Notes: generated from the sequence alone by a model not told the origin. A stretch of DNA of 64,000 bases from Paenibacillus sp. L3-i20 (GCF_022180385.2 NZ_BQME02000002.1:310001-374000); one strand, 5' to 3'; positions 29,231-39,271 are shown, numbered from the stretch's first letter. A program made the numbers and translations.

Positions 29231-31700
29231 GAAGCTGCGCACACTGTTTACCTTTCTTGCAATTACTTTCGGCGTAGCCGCTATTTTGTCAGTGATGAGC
29301 ACTGTGGAGACAACGGAAAAAACGGTCGCTACTTTTATAAATTCCTTTAATGCCAAAGCACATATGCAAATTAAAAGTGTAGATACGACATTTTCGTATC
29401 CATTTGCGAAACAGATAGAGGAAACCGAGGGAGTACTCCATACAGTAGCACATTTGTCTCAGCCCGCAAGGCTTCATTTAGATTCCTTGTCTGCCCAGCC
29501 GGATACTGCTAAGCCAAATACAAAAGTAGTGCTGCATGGATACGATCGGTTTGATAGCGGCATCTTGGATTGGCAAGTAGAGGAGGGAAACCTTCAAAAC
29601 CAAGGATTAATTATTACGACTAATATCGCTGAAAAATGGAATGTATCCATAGGGCAAACGATCGCTTTTCAAGTAGGCGATAAACGACAAGAAATAGCCA
29701 TTACCGCCATAGTACATAAAAATGATGAGTTGCCTTCTCCATCCAATTGGGATTCGACGCGTGTAAGCAGGTGGCATGTGGCGGTTCCTCTGACCTTGCT
29801 TCAGAGCTGGGCGGTTATGTCTAACGATGTGCGTGACGTTCAGCTTCGCGTTGAAGACGGCCAAGGTACAATTGTTGCCGCTAAGCTGGAACAGCTGCTG
29901 AAGCCTTATGATGATGTTTATTTAGATCCAATCATGTTAAATGACAATGAATTGTTGTACGGTTTAGATGATATTTTCACCGGCTTGTATATGCTTGGTG
30001 CTTTGGGAATGTTGATGAGCGCAATGATTTTGTTTAGTACGCTATATGTGAGTGTAGTGGAACGACGTCGTGAATTTGCTATCATGAAGACGATAGGCTG
30101 CACATCAGAGCAAGTTGCTGCTATCGTACTGCGCGAGGTATTGTTGCTCGCAGTGCTGGGAACGGCTGCTGGTATTGCAGTTGGGGTAGGTCTCGCTTAC
30201 GGACTGACGGATTTGTTTATGAAGATGCTTGATGATGCCGAGCAACAAGTTGTATCCATATCGTGGAGGGCTGTAGCTTTGGCGACGGCTGCTGGATTGA
30301 TTGGGTCACTGCTGGCAGCAGCAATCCCACTTTATCAAGCTTCAAAGGTACGAGTATCTTCTGGGCTTAGCCACTCGGTCGTTCATACACGTGGGAGACG
30401 CCAGTATGTAGTCGCTGCGATTGGAACGGCACTTATTGGAGTGGGGTTGTGGCTAACATATTCATGGCGAGTGTTCCCTCTTTTTGCTGGCTTGCTTCTC
30501 GTATTCCCGATGATGATGCGTTCGATTCAATTTATTGTTTTTCCAATGATAAGGAAGCTGTTCGGATTTGAAGGAATGATTGCATCTACTGGTGTTACGA
30601 GGCAATTGCGCCGAATGTCTATAGCCTCTGCAATTTTATGTATCGGTCTTTCATTTTTATTCGTGATGGGTTTCCTGCGCGACTCGTTGGAGAGGAGTAT
30701 CGAGCAGTCGGCTCGATTTATGGTTGGTGGAGATATTGTCCTAAACACGACGATTCCGCTTACAGAAAGGGACCTTCAGAAAGTGCGGGAAACGGATGGC
30801 ATTAATGGTGTTTCTGCAATAAGAGAGACCAGTGCAATGTGGAGAGGTGAGCTCGCTGTGAGGAAAATGAGCTTAATCGGTGTTAAGGAGCAGTCGAATG
30901 AGTCTATACCGATGTTTACTTCGAAGGAACAACCGTTAAAGGACATTATTGCGCTTTTGCAGGAACCTAGTACGATAGCGCTCGGGCATGCTATATATTT
31001 AGCATGGGGCGGTCAGGTTGGCGAGCATATAGTGCTGGACACCTCCACGGGGAGACAAACGCTTCGGGTAGTTGCAATCGTAAATTCAATACGAGAAAGT
31101 GGCAATATTGCTTTTGTATCGGATGAACAAATGGAAAAACAATTTGCTATTACAGATCGTGTGAGTATGTCCATACTGCTTGCGCCTGGCGTGTCACAGG
31201 AAACGATGAAGAGGCAGCTGGTGGGGCAGTTTGGCGAGAGGCTTTCCGGCATGCGGTTCGTAGATGAATATTTAGATAATCGCAAAACAGATATGATTGT
31301 TCCATTTACGATGATGAATATTTTGATTGCTTTAATTGTACTCGTCTCAGGAGTAGGTATTTTGAATACGCTGTTAATGAATGTATTTGAGCGGACGAGG
31401 GAGTTTGGCACGATGCGAGCAGTAGCGAGTACCCCTTGGCAAGTACGTAAAATGGTTGTTTGCGAAGGCGTTATTATAGGTGTCTGCTCGATTGTAACAG
31501 CTGTTGTGTTGGGACTTGCGCTCTCTTATGCGATGTCAGTCCATCAAATAGTTGCTGGATTTTCCTTGCCTTTTTTTATTCCGTGGAAGTGGATGGCGCT
31601 TTCAGCTGGATTTGGATTGTTTATATCGCTCCTTTCTTCTTGGTTACCTGCCGTACTCGCCTCTCGCATCCCACTCAATGAGGCGCTGCGTTATGAATAA
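29187..31700 (+). CDS. ABC transporter permease with two FtsX domains
   Basis: An 837-residue permease: one N-terminal membrane helix (about residues 17-35), a large extracellular domain, three helices with an FtsX domain (about 265-400), two more helices (about 415-450), then a second helix, extracellular domain and FtsX domain (about 705-830). The architecture is that of MacB-like or antimicrobial-peptide exporters. It is transcribed with its ATPase and the PadR regulator. The substrate is unknown. Confidence 0.9.
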   Translation: MINAWKISWRSLTRKKLRTLFTFLAITFGVAAILSVMSTVETTEKTVATFINSFNAKAHMQIKSVDTTFSYPFAKQIEETEGVLHTVAHLSQPARLHLDSLSAQPDTAKPNTKVVLHGYDRFDSGILDWQVEEGNLQNQGLIITTNIAEKWNVSIGQTIAFQVGDKRQEIAITAIVHKNDELPSPSNWDSTRVSRWHVAVPLTLLQSWAVMSNDVRDVQLRVEDGQGTIVAAKLEQLLKPYDDVYLDPIMLNDNELLYGLDDIFTGLYMLGALGMLMSAMILFSTLYVSVVERRREFAIMKTIGCTSEQVAAIVLREVLLLAVLGTAAGIAVGVGLAYGLTDLFMKMLDDAEQQVVSISWRAVALATAAGLIGSLLAAAIPLYQASKVRVSSGLSHSVVHTRGRRQYVVAAIGTALIGVGLWLTYSWRVFPLFAGLLLVFPMMMRSIQFIVFPMIRKLFGFEGMIASTGVTRQLRRMSIASAILCIGLSFLFVMGFLRDSLERSIEQSARFMVGGDIVLNTTIPLTERDLQKVRETDGINGVSAIRETSAMWRGELAVRKMSLIGVKEQSNESIPMFTSKEQPLKDIIALLQEPSTIALGHAIYLAWGGQVGEHIVLDTSTGRQTLRVVAIVNSIRESGNIAFVSDEQMEKQFAITDRVSMSILLAPGVSQETMKRQLVGQFGERLSGMRFVDEYLDNRKTDMIVPFTMMNILIALIVLVSGVGILNTLLMNVFERTREFGTMRAVASTPWQVRKMVVCEGVIIGVCSIVTAVVLGLALSYAMSVHQIVAGFSLPFFIPWKWMALSAGFGLFISLLSSWLPAVLASRIPLNEALRYE

Positions 31701-31745
31701 TAAACAAATGTATACATTACTATATTTTGAAAACCGGAGGGGCTA

Positions 31746-32255
31746 ATGTCAATCAAACATGCGATACTTGGATTTTTATATCAGAAACCTCGACATGGCT
31801 ATGAAATAAAAACCGAATTTGAACAAATGGTGCATAAGCAATGGCCCCTTAACACGGGGCAAATCTATACAACGATGGACAGGCTTGTTCGCGACTTGTT
31901 GGCAGAGCCGCTAGAAGGTGAGGATCAAGATCGGAAGCCGTACAAAATTACGGTCAAAGGGAAAAAGGAACTGCTCGATTGGCTGCTCCAGCCTGTCGAG
32001 CGTTCCTTATTCAAAGATGAATTTTATTTCAAGTTGCTGTGTGCAAAGCAAATAGATTTCGAGCAATGGCAAGCGATGATTGATGGCCAAAAACGGCTGC
32101 TGCTCATGTCCGTATTAGAAATGACTGCCTTGAAAAATGAGCTGGATATGGAGCGGGATGCTGCAATGATATTATTGCTCGAGGGCAGCCTATTGCATCT
32201 GGAAGCGGATATTAAATGGCTTGAGCTGGCCGAATCTATGCCTAGTTCAAGCTGA
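31746..32255 (+). CDS. PadR family transcriptional regulator
   Basis: A 169-residue PadR repressor. The N-terminal winged helix includes AILGFLYQKPRHGYEIK and GQIYTTMDRLVRDLL, and a C-terminal helical dimerisation domain follows. The ATG follows GGAGGGG. It lies 45 bases after the permease gene and probably represses its own operon by binding the palindrome at 28439-28476. PadR proteins often release DNA on binding a drug or phenolic compound. Confidence 0.92.
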   Translation: MSIKHAILGFLYQKPRHGYEIKTEFEQMVHKQWPLNTGQIYTTMDRLVRDLLAEPLEGEDQDRKPYKITVKGKKELLDWLLQPVERSLFKDEFYFKLLCAKQIDFEQWQAMIDGQKRLLLMSVLEMTALKNELDMERDAAMILLLEGSLLHLEADIKWLELAESMPSSS

Positions 32256-32259
32256 GCTT

Positions 32260-32589
32260 TTAATATTCCTCTACAGCAGCCCCTTCAATATCATGAATGG
32301 AAAACCACTCTCCATCAACCATAAAGCGGCCTTTGAGCTGATCGACGCGGTCTACGACTCCGCTGACGATCAGCTCTTCTTGCGGATGGAATAGACGAAG
32401 TGTGATAAATTGCCGCTGCTGGAGCGAGTCTGTCATGGAACGAGCGACATTGTCCCATTCCTGCTCGTCAAGCTCTACACGCTCTCGCTGCCTAGTAGCT
32501 TTCTCGTATTCATTAATCGCTGCTTTGTGCTCGGGAAGCATCATGCGGCTTGACTCCCAGAGTCCGTTTCCTTCAAGTTTTTTTCTCAT
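32260..32589 (-). CDS. YolD-like protein
   Basis: A 109-residue YolD family protein. Family members pair with Y-family polymerases such as UvrX or YqjW; a UmuD-like regulatory role has been proposed. Conserved features are the N-terminal SRMMLPEHKAAI and the C-terminal beta-rich WFSIHDIEG. It overlaps the polymerase gene by four bases and is translated after it. Confidence 0.85.
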   Translation of the reverse strand: MRKKLEGNGLWESSRMMLPEHKAAINEYEKATRQRERVELDEQEWDNVARSMTDSLQQRQFITLRLFHPQEELIVSGVVDRVDQLKGRFMVDGEWFSIHDIEGAAVEEY

Positions 32590-33851
32590 TTGTAATGTCC
32601 TCCAATTTTATTCGCGCGATCCATAGCCTGACCTACAGCAGTTTTTGAGACCGCACGTAATATACTTGAGTCGCCATATTTCTGTTTGATGGCATCCGTT
32701 GCACGCTCTAGTGCCATCCATTTCTCCTGATCAGGGTTGAACAGCGATAGCTGATATTCGTCATCGGGGTTGAATTGAGAGAGGCTTACGCCTACCTTGC
32801 GGACAGGTAGTCCGTCCCAATGCTGTTGCAGCAGTTGCAGGGTAAATTTGTATACTTGATTTGTTACGTTGGTAGAATCGTCCATCTTCATCTGGCGACT
32901 GAAGCCACTGGGACGATCATAGTCGGCACCCATACAAGCGACCGACACGACATGCCCCATGTATCCTTTGCTTCGACAGCGCTGGCAGACAAGCTCTGTC
33001 AGCTCCAATAGCACAATCTTGATTTCTTCAAGTTTGCCGTAGTCTCGCGGAAGGGTCATCATATGACCTATCGTTTGCGGAGCGGTTCCATGGGTACCGG
33101 GTGTGACGGGACTATCGTCAACACCATTGGCGATACGCCAGTATAGCTCCGCATTAATATCAGAGTTGCGTCCGAGCTTGCGACGCATCATTGTTTTGAG
33201 TTTCTCCAGTGGAGTAGTAGCAAGCTGGCCAATCGTTTCGAATCCCATAGCATTAAAGTGTCTTGTCATACGGCTGCCTACCATAAACATTTTTGCGATG
33301 GGAAGGGTCCATAAGGTTTCGCTAATATTGTGTTGAGATAATACATAAACGCCAGAGTCATTTTTTTTTGCATAGTTGTCACATGCTGTTTTGGCGAGTA
33401 CTTTACTCGGACCGATACCAAATCTCGTATGGATGCCTGTCTCCGCTAATACTCGTCGCTGAATTAGAGCTGCAAGTTCTTCCGCAGTTCCGTACAAATG
33501 AAGCGAGCCGGTTACGTCAAGAAACTGCTCATCGATGGAATAAGGTTCAACTAAATCAGTAAAGGATTTATAAATCTTGGTAATCATAAGAGAAATATCG
33601 ATGTACAGCTGCATACGAGGTTGCATAATAACTAAATCAGGACACTTCGAGAGCGAGTCGCCGAGTCGCTCTGCTGTCGTTACACCGAACGACTTTGCGA
33701 TGGGACAAGCCGCCAATATGATGCCCGACCTGCGTTTCGGATCGCCTGCGACGACAAGCGGGCGGTCCTGAAGTTCCGGTCGCTCCGCTTTTTCTACGGA
33801 GGCATAGAATGATCGACAGTCGGCTAACATGATCACTTTGTCATCTCCCAT
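32586..33851 (-). CDS. Y-family DNA polymerase (UvrX/YqjW type)
   Basis: A 421-residue translesion polymerase. It has the catalytic motifs MLADCRSFYASVEKAERPEL and YSIDEQFLDV (catalytic Asp/Glu), then helix-hairpin-helix and little-finger domains. The tail includes the stretch EYQLSLFNPD, which resembles a beta-clamp-binding motif. It is related to UvrX/YqjW rather than the constitutive DinB. The ATG follows AAAGGGG. SOS boxes lie in its promoter region. Confidence 0.93.
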   Translation of the reverse strand: MGDDKVIMLADCRSFYASVEKAERPELQDRPLVVAGDPKRRSGIILAACPIAKSFGVTTAERLGDSLSKCPDLVIMQPRMQLYIDISLMITKIYKSFTDLVEPYSIDEQFLDVTGSLHLYGTAEELAALIQRRVLAETGIHTRFGIGPSKVLAKTACDNYAKKNDSGVYVLSQHNISETLWTLPIAKMFMVGSRMTRHFNAMGFETIGQLATTPLEKLKTMMRRKLGRNSDINAELYWRIANGVDDSPVTPGTHGTAPQTIGHMMTLPRDYGKLEEIKIVLLELTELVCQRCRSKGYMGHVVSVACMGADYDRPSGFSRQMKMDDSTNVTNQVYKFTLQLLQQHWDGLPVRKVGVSLSQFNPDDEYQLSLFNPDQEKWMALERATDAIKQKYGDSSILRAVSKTAVGQAMDRANKIGGHYK

Positions 33852-33878
33852 GGCAACGTATCCCCTTTCTTTTAAATA

Positions 33879-33936
33879 CGAATATACGTTCTCTTTATTG
33901 TATGCTTTATTATATACAGAACATACGATCGTGTTC
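33879..33936 (-). promoter_or_regulatory. Candidate LexA (SOS) boxes and promoter of the Y-family polymerase
   Basis: Read on the minus strand, AGAACGTATATTCG (33892-33879) matches the Gram-positive consensus CGAAC-N4-GTTCG with two mismatches. A second partial site, GAACACGATCGTATGTTC, lies at 33936-33919, next to a TATAAT-like -10 sequence. DNA damage control of polymerase plus YolD is therefore likely. Confidence 0.6.
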
Positions 33937-33966
33937 CACCTTTTTTGAGTGGGTATTATTTACAAC

Positions 33967-33991
33967 AAAAAAGAGGCGTCAATTCCGCCCC
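33967..33991 (-). terminator. Terminator of the glycosyltransferase gene
   Basis: On the minus strand GGGGCG and CGCCTC flank a seven-base loop and run into TTTTTTG. It lies 38 bases after the stop codon at 34029. Confidence 0.7.
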
Positions 33992-34028
33992 TTGGGTGAA
34001 CATATTGTACTCTTCGTCACTCAACATG

Positions 34029-35102
34029 CTAAATGAGACCAAGACCTTTAAAAAACTTCTCGTTATAAAGAATGCTTGGATGGCTCGGGTTATAGTGCTT
34101 CGCAATGTGGTGATGCTCAATGGCTTTGTCTTTATTCCCAATACGATCGTAGCAGACGGTTAGCTGTAGATGGGGAAGCCAGGTCCAGCATGCACTGTTA
34201 GTTGCACTCATCAGATCTTTTGGTTTCTCTAGAAGTGTCGCAATGGTAAACCAATAGATCGCTTGAGAAAATCGCTTTTGTTCGATAAATGCGCTTCCCA
34301 GTTCGCAGCAAAATTCGGCGCGCGGCGTATCATAACTTAGCGTACGGAGTAGAGAGGCGATCTGGCTGCTCTTCTGATCCAAACGACCGTAACAATCAGC
34401 CTGCTTCATACATGCTGCAATATCATCCTCGACCCAGCCAAGCCCAGACTGTAGAAACTTCTCATACCAGTCGATAGCCTCTTGCAACCTAGCGTGATCC
34501 CGCAGCTCATTAGCAAAATAATATTGATCGCGAGGTGAGAACACTTCACCCGCTTCATGCCGCTTTAAATAAATTTGCAGATTACGATCAGTGTAGAGGC
34601 GCTCCTTTTTGTGGGTAACAGCAATGTCGCTATGATGGATGTTACCATATACGGCCAAATATTCGTGGACGGGGCCTACCCAGCGAAAGTTGCAAGCACG
34701 GCGGACAAGACGGTTTCTACGCAGGCTGTAGAGCGGATTTCCATCTTGATCGACACTCAGAACATAATTCATTGAAACACTGTCGTAAGGGAAATCCTCC
34801 TGTTTCTTAAGTTCCTTCAATCGGAGGAGATCTGCTTCTTCGATAACATCATCTGCATCAAGCCACAAAATATAAGATTGTGTGGCCTGTTCGAAGGCAT
34901 AGTTGCGGGCAGCGCCAAAATCGTCGATCCATTTAAAATCATAAATAACGGCATCGAATGACGATGCAATCTCTTTAGTACGATCTGTTGAACCCGTATC
35001 GACAATAATAATTTCATCGACTGCTTCCTTCACGGAAGCTAGGCAGCGCCCCAGGCTTTCCTCTTCATCGCGAACAATCATACATAAACTGATAGTAACC
35101 AA
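34029..35102 (-). CDS. Family 2 glycosyltransferase with C-terminal TPR-like repeats
   Basis: A 357-residue protein. The N-terminal GT-A domain (about 1-180) has SLCMIVRDEEESL, IVDTGSTDRT and the metal-binding LWLDADDVIE. The rest is alpha-helical with TPR-like units (EAIDWYEKFLQSG, QAIYWFTIATLLE, KAIEHHHIAKHYNP). The combination is common in Bacillota and resembles SunS-type enzymes that glycosylate peptides or wall components. No peptide precursor is seen nearby. Confidence 0.88.
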   Translation of the reverse strand: MVTISLCMIVRDEEESLGRCLASVKEAVDEIIIVDTGSTDRTKEIASSFDAVIYDFKWIDDFGAARNYAFEQATQSYILWLDADDVIEEADLLRLKELKKQEDFPYDSVSMNYVLSVDQDGNPLYSLRRNRLVRRACNFRWVGPVHEYLAVYGNIHHSDIAVTHKKERLYTDRNLQIYLKRHEAGEVFSPRDQYYFANELRDHARLQEAIDWYEKFLQSGLGWVEDDIAACMKQADCYGRLDQKSSQIASLLRTLSYDTPRAEFCCELGSAFIEQKRFSQAIYWFTIATLLEKPKDLMSATNSACWTWLPHLQLTVCYDRIGNKDKAIEHHHIAKHYNPSHPSILYNEKFFKGLGLI

Positions 35103-35228
35103 TCGGCCTCATCCCTTCATTTCTGTTCGTCAGTATCCATTCTATTAACGTGTATACAAGATGGTGCCATACATATTTCCAACCATAATGCGCCAAAATA
35201 GAGGCAACATGGAAATAGAAGGTGTGCT

Positions 35229-36779
35229 ATGAGTCAACCGAAGAAACAGAAATTAACATCGCTCAGCCCGTCGCTTCAGGCAAATACGCATGCCATACAT
35301 ACTAAATTTGGGGGGAGCTGTGATCTTGTAATTCGTTCATTCCGCAGCGACGCTGCTCCAAAGCGTAAACTGGCATTATTATACATCGATGGTCTCGTCA
35401 ACGCGGATCTCATTAACAACAGCGTGCTTGCTCCTCTAATGTCACTTCAGCTGCCATCGTATATGGAGGGGAAAGGCGATCTGCTGATGGAATCGCTTCG
35501 TTCATGTGTCGTTGCAGTGGGTGCAGTAAGGGATGTTGTTTCACTAGAAGAGGCTATGCAGTGTATGACAGATGGGTTATGCCTCATTTTGGCGGAAGGA
35601 AGCACGGTTGGTTTGATGGCCGATGTCAATGGAGGCAACCAAAGAGCGGTCAGTATCCCGCAGACACAGACGGTCATTCGTGGTCCGCAGCATGGTCTAG
35701 TAGAGGATATCCATACTAATATTAGTCTCGTAAGACGCATCATTCGTTCACCAGAGTTGCATGTTCAGATGCATAAAATTGGTAAACAATCACATTCCAA
35801 TGTAGCGGTTATGTACTTGCATGGCATTGCTGATGAAGGGATAGTAAAAGAGGTGTATCGAAGGCTAGCGGCTATCGATATTGACGCTATTTTGGAAAGT
35901 GGCTACATCGAGGAATTTATTCAAGACGAAACATTTACGATGTTTCCTACGCTTTTGAATACGGAACGCCCGGATACGATTTCCGCATCGTTGTTAGAGG
36001 GGAAAGTAGCTGTTTTGATCGATGGAACGCCGATGGCGTTGATCGCTCCTACGACGTTTTTCAGCTTCTTCCAATCGGCCGAAGATTATTATCAACGCTA
36101 CGATATTGCCTCTTTCGTCCGCATGATCCGTTATGTGGCATATGTCGTTTCCGTGCTTTTTCCAGCACTATATATCGCCGTTACTACTTATCATCAGGAA
36201 ATGTTGCCTACAACACTCCTCATTAGTTTAGCCGCGCAGCGCGAAGGGGTTCCATTCCCAGGTCTTGTGGAGGCGCTTCTTATGGAGATGACCTTCGAGG
36301 TACTGCGTGAAGCGGGGCTGCGAATGCCGCGTGCGATCGGACCCGCAATATCGATAGTTGGGGCACTCGTCTTAGGGCAATCTGCGGTACAAGCAGGGAT
36401 TGTCTCAGCAGGTATGGTTATCGTCGTTTCATTCACAGCGATATCGAACTTCGTTATGCCAGAGTTTAATATGGCGGCGACATCCCGAATTATTCGATTC
36501 GGATTTATGATTATGGCAGGCATGCTCGGTTTTTTTGGTATTTTTATTTCGGTGATGTTCACGCTTGTTCATCTAGCGTCACTTCGCTCCTTCGGAGTTC
36601 CTTACATGTCGCCTATGGCTCCTGGTTCGACTGGCAAAGGGTTATGGCGCGACATATTCGTTCGTATTCCTTGGTGGGCAATCGTCTTTAGATCGTTCGA
36701 CTTGAATCTCCGCAACCCAAGGCGAAAGCGAAATGCAAAGAAGCCGCCAGCACAAAGGCATTCCGGTAAACCAAAATAG
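35229..36779 (+). CDS. Spore germinant receptor subunit A (GerA/GerBA family)
   Basis: A 516-residue subunit A. A large N-terminal soluble domain (about 1-280, with LALLYIDGLVN and LPSYMEGKGDLLMESL) is followed by membrane helices from about residue 290 to 450 (YVVSVLFPALYIAVTTYHQEM in part, TAISNFVMPEFNMA) and a basic, proline-rich tail. It sits in the spore inner membrane with subunits B and C. The ATG follows GAAGGTGTGCT. It is the first gene of an A-C-B operon. Confidence 0.94.
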   Translation: MSQPKKQKLTSLSPSLQANTHAIHTKFGGSCDLVIRSFRSDAAPKRKLALLYIDGLVNADLINNSVLAPLMSLQLPSYMEGKGDLLMESLRSCVVAVGAVRDVVSLEEAMQCMTDGLCLILAEGSTVGLMADVNGGNQRAVSIPQTQTVIRGPQHGLVEDIHTNISLVRRIIRSPELHVQMHKIGKQSHSNVAVMYLHGIADEGIVKEVYRRLAAIDIDAILESGYIEEFIQDETFTMFPTLLNTERPDTISASLLEGKVAVLIDGTPMALIAPTTFFSFFQSAEDYYQRYDIASFVRMIRYVAYVVSVLFPALYIAVTTYHQEMLPTTLLISLAAQREGVPFPGLVEALLMEMTFEVLREAGLRMPRAIGPAISIVGALVLGQSAVQAGIVSAGMVIVVSFTAISNFVMPEFNMAATSRIIRFGFMIMAGMLGFFGIFISVMFTLVHLASLRSFGVPYMSPMAPGSTGKGLWRDIFVRIPWWAIVFRSFDLNLRNPRRKRNAKKPPAQRHSGKPK

Positions 36780-36791
36780 GAGGCGGGAATA

Positions 36792-37997
36792 ATGAGGATA
36801 AGAGGTGTGCTGTTGTTCACGATGTTCCTGCTGCTGACTGGTTGTTGGAATAAAGTGGAGTTAAATGATATCGCCATTATTTCAGCAACGGGTGTTGATT
36901 GGAAGGATGGCAAGTGGGTACTGTCCTATCAGGTCGTTATCCCAAAGGCGATATCAAGCACAACAGGGGGAAATGCGACTGCTGCGGTTAACGTCTTTTC
37001 GACAGAGGGTGAAAACTTTCGTATTGCTATCAGTAAGGCAAGTGAAGAAAGCTCACGTCGTTTATATTTCTCGCATAATCAGATCGTCATTATTAGTCAG
37101 GAGGCTGCACGAAAGGGAATAGCACCACTACTTGAATCTTATTTGCGCAATCATGATTCTAGAGAAACAGTCAGTGTCTTTTTATCCAAAGGAAATGCTA
37201 GACGTATGCTTGAGCAGCTCATCCCACTGGAACAAATTCCAGGAGCAGCTATACAGCGAATGATTGCGAATGAGGAGGCCGGAAGCTCAGCATTCCGACA
37301 AATGACCATTCATAGTGTCCTTAAGGAATTACTTAGCAGTACAGAAGCAACTGGTATACCTGGACTCGTTTTAGCGGGTTCTGAGAGAAGCACGGATAGT
37401 ATAGATAAGATGGGACATACGTCAACGCCGTCTAAGGTGCGATTGAAAGAACTGGGTCTCATTCATGGCGATAAATTGGTGGGCTGGTTGAACGATGATC
37501 AGAGCAGAGGGGTGATGTGGCTAACTAATAACGTCGATAAGACGACAGTATCTTTTTCGTGTGCTGAAAATGTACAAGGACCAGACGGATCAGCTGTTCG
37601 AATTTTGCAAACAACGACAAAGATACAGTCCGTGCCGATGAACGGTAAATGGAAGATGAACATTAAGGTAGCGGCGAAAGGTGTATTAATGGTTTACAGT
37701 TGCAGCGGCGACTTGACGAAACCAAGCGAGGTGGAGCGGGTAGAGAGAAAAATAGAGGAAGAGATCAAAGCAATTTTATTAGGCGGCTGGAAGTCTGTTC
37801 AAAAATATAAAACAGATATCGTACATTTTGGACAAACGATACATAAGCAGCATCCAAAACTCTGGAAGGAAGTAAGCGGAAGTTGGGATGAGTTATTCCC
37901 ACTGACGGAGATTGACGTAACTGTCAAAGTGAAGGTCGAATCAACGGGGATGAGTGGAAGGAATTTTAGTGATGCACAGAAAAAATCAGATTCATAG
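36792..37997 (+). CDS. Germinant receptor lipoprotein subunit C (GerC family)
   Basis: A 401-residue lipoprotein with a lipobox (LLLTGC, Cys 18) followed by WNKVELNDIAIISATGVDW, which is typical of Ger(x)C proteins. The three-domain extracellular part extends to the C-terminus. The ATG comes 12 bases after the A-subunit stop, behind AGGAGGCGGG. It anchors to the outer face of the spore inner membrane. Confidence 0.94.
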   Translation: MRIRGVLLFTMFLLLTGCWNKVELNDIAIISATGVDWKDGKWVLSYQVVIPKAISSTTGGNATAAVNVFSTEGENFRIAISKASEESSRRLYFSHNQIVIISQEAARKGIAPLLESYLRNHDSRETVSVFLSKGNARRMLEQLIPLEQIPGAAIQRMIANEEAGSSAFRQMTIHSVLKELLSSTEATGIPGLVLAGSERSTDSIDKMGHTSTPSKVRLKELGLIHGDKLVGWLNDDQSRGVMWLTNNVDKTTVSFSCAENVQGPDGSAVRILQTTTKIQSVPMNGKWKMNIKVAAKGVLMVYSCSGDLTKPSEVERVERKIEEEIKAILLGGWKSVQKYKTDIVHFGQTIHKQHPKLWKEVSGSWDELFPLTEIDVTVKVKVESTGMSGRNFSDAQKKSDS

Positions 37998-38025
37998 CGT
38001 CTTGGGCTAGGAAAGGAGGGGGAAC

Positions 38026-39129
38026 ATGCAGCAGTTTGGCAAAAATCAGCTAGCTATTTTAATTATCGTATTTTTAATTGGGAGTACGCCGCTTTTTGAG
38101 CTTGGCATTGAGGCTAAGCAGGACGCATGGATCGCGATGGCGCTTGCAGCTATGGTCGGACTGCTGCTGACTATTGTTTATGTTGTTCTTCAGAGGCGCT
38201 CGCCAAACTCCGGCATCGCTGATTTGTACAAGATTCACTTCGGTCGTTATGTAGGCGGAGCTATCGCCTTTATTCATGCAGGATGGTTCTCATACGAATG
38301 TATGCGAAATGTGCGGGATGTGGGAGAGCTTACTACAATGGCACTGTTGAACTATACACCAAAGTGGATTATTATGTTGCTTATTCTATTCGTAGCAGCG
38401 TATACGGTGAGCAGAGGAATAGAAGTATTTGTACGAGTTGTACAACTGCTGTTTCCGCTTGTGTTAATCAGCTATATTTCAATCATCCTATTGCTTTTTT
38501 TCGGAAATCTTATAAGAGTAGAAGAACTGCTGCCTATCATGGAAAATGGTCCAGTGCCCATACTAAAAGCGGCTTTCCCCGATTTGCTGTCATTCCCATT
38601 TGGTCAAATGGTTGTGCTACTTGTGTTCTGGAGCCATGTGAAAGAGAAAGAGATGATTGGAAAAGTAACCTATATTTCACAAATAGTCGTATCGATTTTT
38701 CTAGTATTTATGAATGCCATTATTTTATGTGTATTAGGACCAGAACTCGCTGGCTTGACAGCTCTCCCGCTCCTTCATGTTGTTCAATTGATTCGACTTG
38801 CGAATTTTCTGGAGCGGCTTGATATTATCGTAACGCTTCTTCTATTTATTGGGCTGTATGTTAAAATTGCAGCATTGTACATGGCATCAGTTTTCACTGT
38901 AAACGCTGTGACAGGGGTTCCTTACCGATATTGTGTGCTTCCGATCGGAATCATCATCTATGCAGCTTCTTTTCTTGAGCCGAACAATACGTATCATATA
39001 TGGATCGGACTGGATATTACATTAAAGATCGTGCCGTTCTTTCAAATCGTGCTGCCGTTGCTGATGCTCATGATTGGAGTAAGGAAGCGATACCGGGCAG
39101 CAGGTACAGCGAAGGGACAAGGGGCATAA
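38026..39129 (+). CDS. Germinant receptor permease subunit B (GerB family)
   Basis: A 367-residue APC-fold membrane protein with about ten helices. It has the family N-terminus QFGKNQLAILIIVFLIGST and the central helices RVVQLLFPLVLISYISI (in part). Subunit B binds the germinant in known receptors. The operon order A-C-B differs from the A-B-C order of the classic gerA operon. The ATG follows AAAGGAGGGGGAAC. The germinant cannot be inferred. Confidence 0.93.
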   Translation: MQQFGKNQLAILIIVFLIGSTPLFELGIEAKQDAWIAMALAAMVGLLLTIVYVVLQRRSPNSGIADLYKIHFGRYVGGAIAFIHAGWFSYECMRNVRDVGELTTMALLNYTPKWIIMLLILFVAAYTVSRGIEVFVRVVQLLFPLVLISYISIILLLFFGNLIRVEELLPIMENGPVPILKAAFPDLLSFPFGQMVVLLVFWSHVKEKEMIGKVTYISQIVVSIFLVFMNAIILCVLGPELAGLTALPLLHVVQLIRLANFLERLDIIVTLLLFIGLYVKIAALYMASVFTVNAVTGVPYRYCVLPIGIIIYAASFLEPNNTYHIWIGLDITLKIVPFFQIVLPLLMLMIGVRKRYRAAGTAKGQGA

Positions 39130-39242
39130 TACGATAATATGATTACTCTCCAGAGCTATGACTTTAGAGAATTTGAGGAGAGAAGCACGGTATGGCTCTT
39201 CAAGATGGTCAAGGACGTAATGAATGCCAGAAAATAATTTGT

Positions 39243-39271
39243 TTGACTAACGGCCCTTTAAACTATATATT
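39243..39271 (+). promoter_or_regulatory. Promoter of the thiamine operon leader
   Basis: TTGACT (39243-39248), 17 bases, TATATT (39266-39271). Transcription would start about 15 bases before the TPP riboswitch. Confidence 0.75.

Noticed and set aside
31460..31746. Short frames inside the end of the permease gene
   Set aside because: They are in other frames of a strong coding region and have no ribosome binding site.
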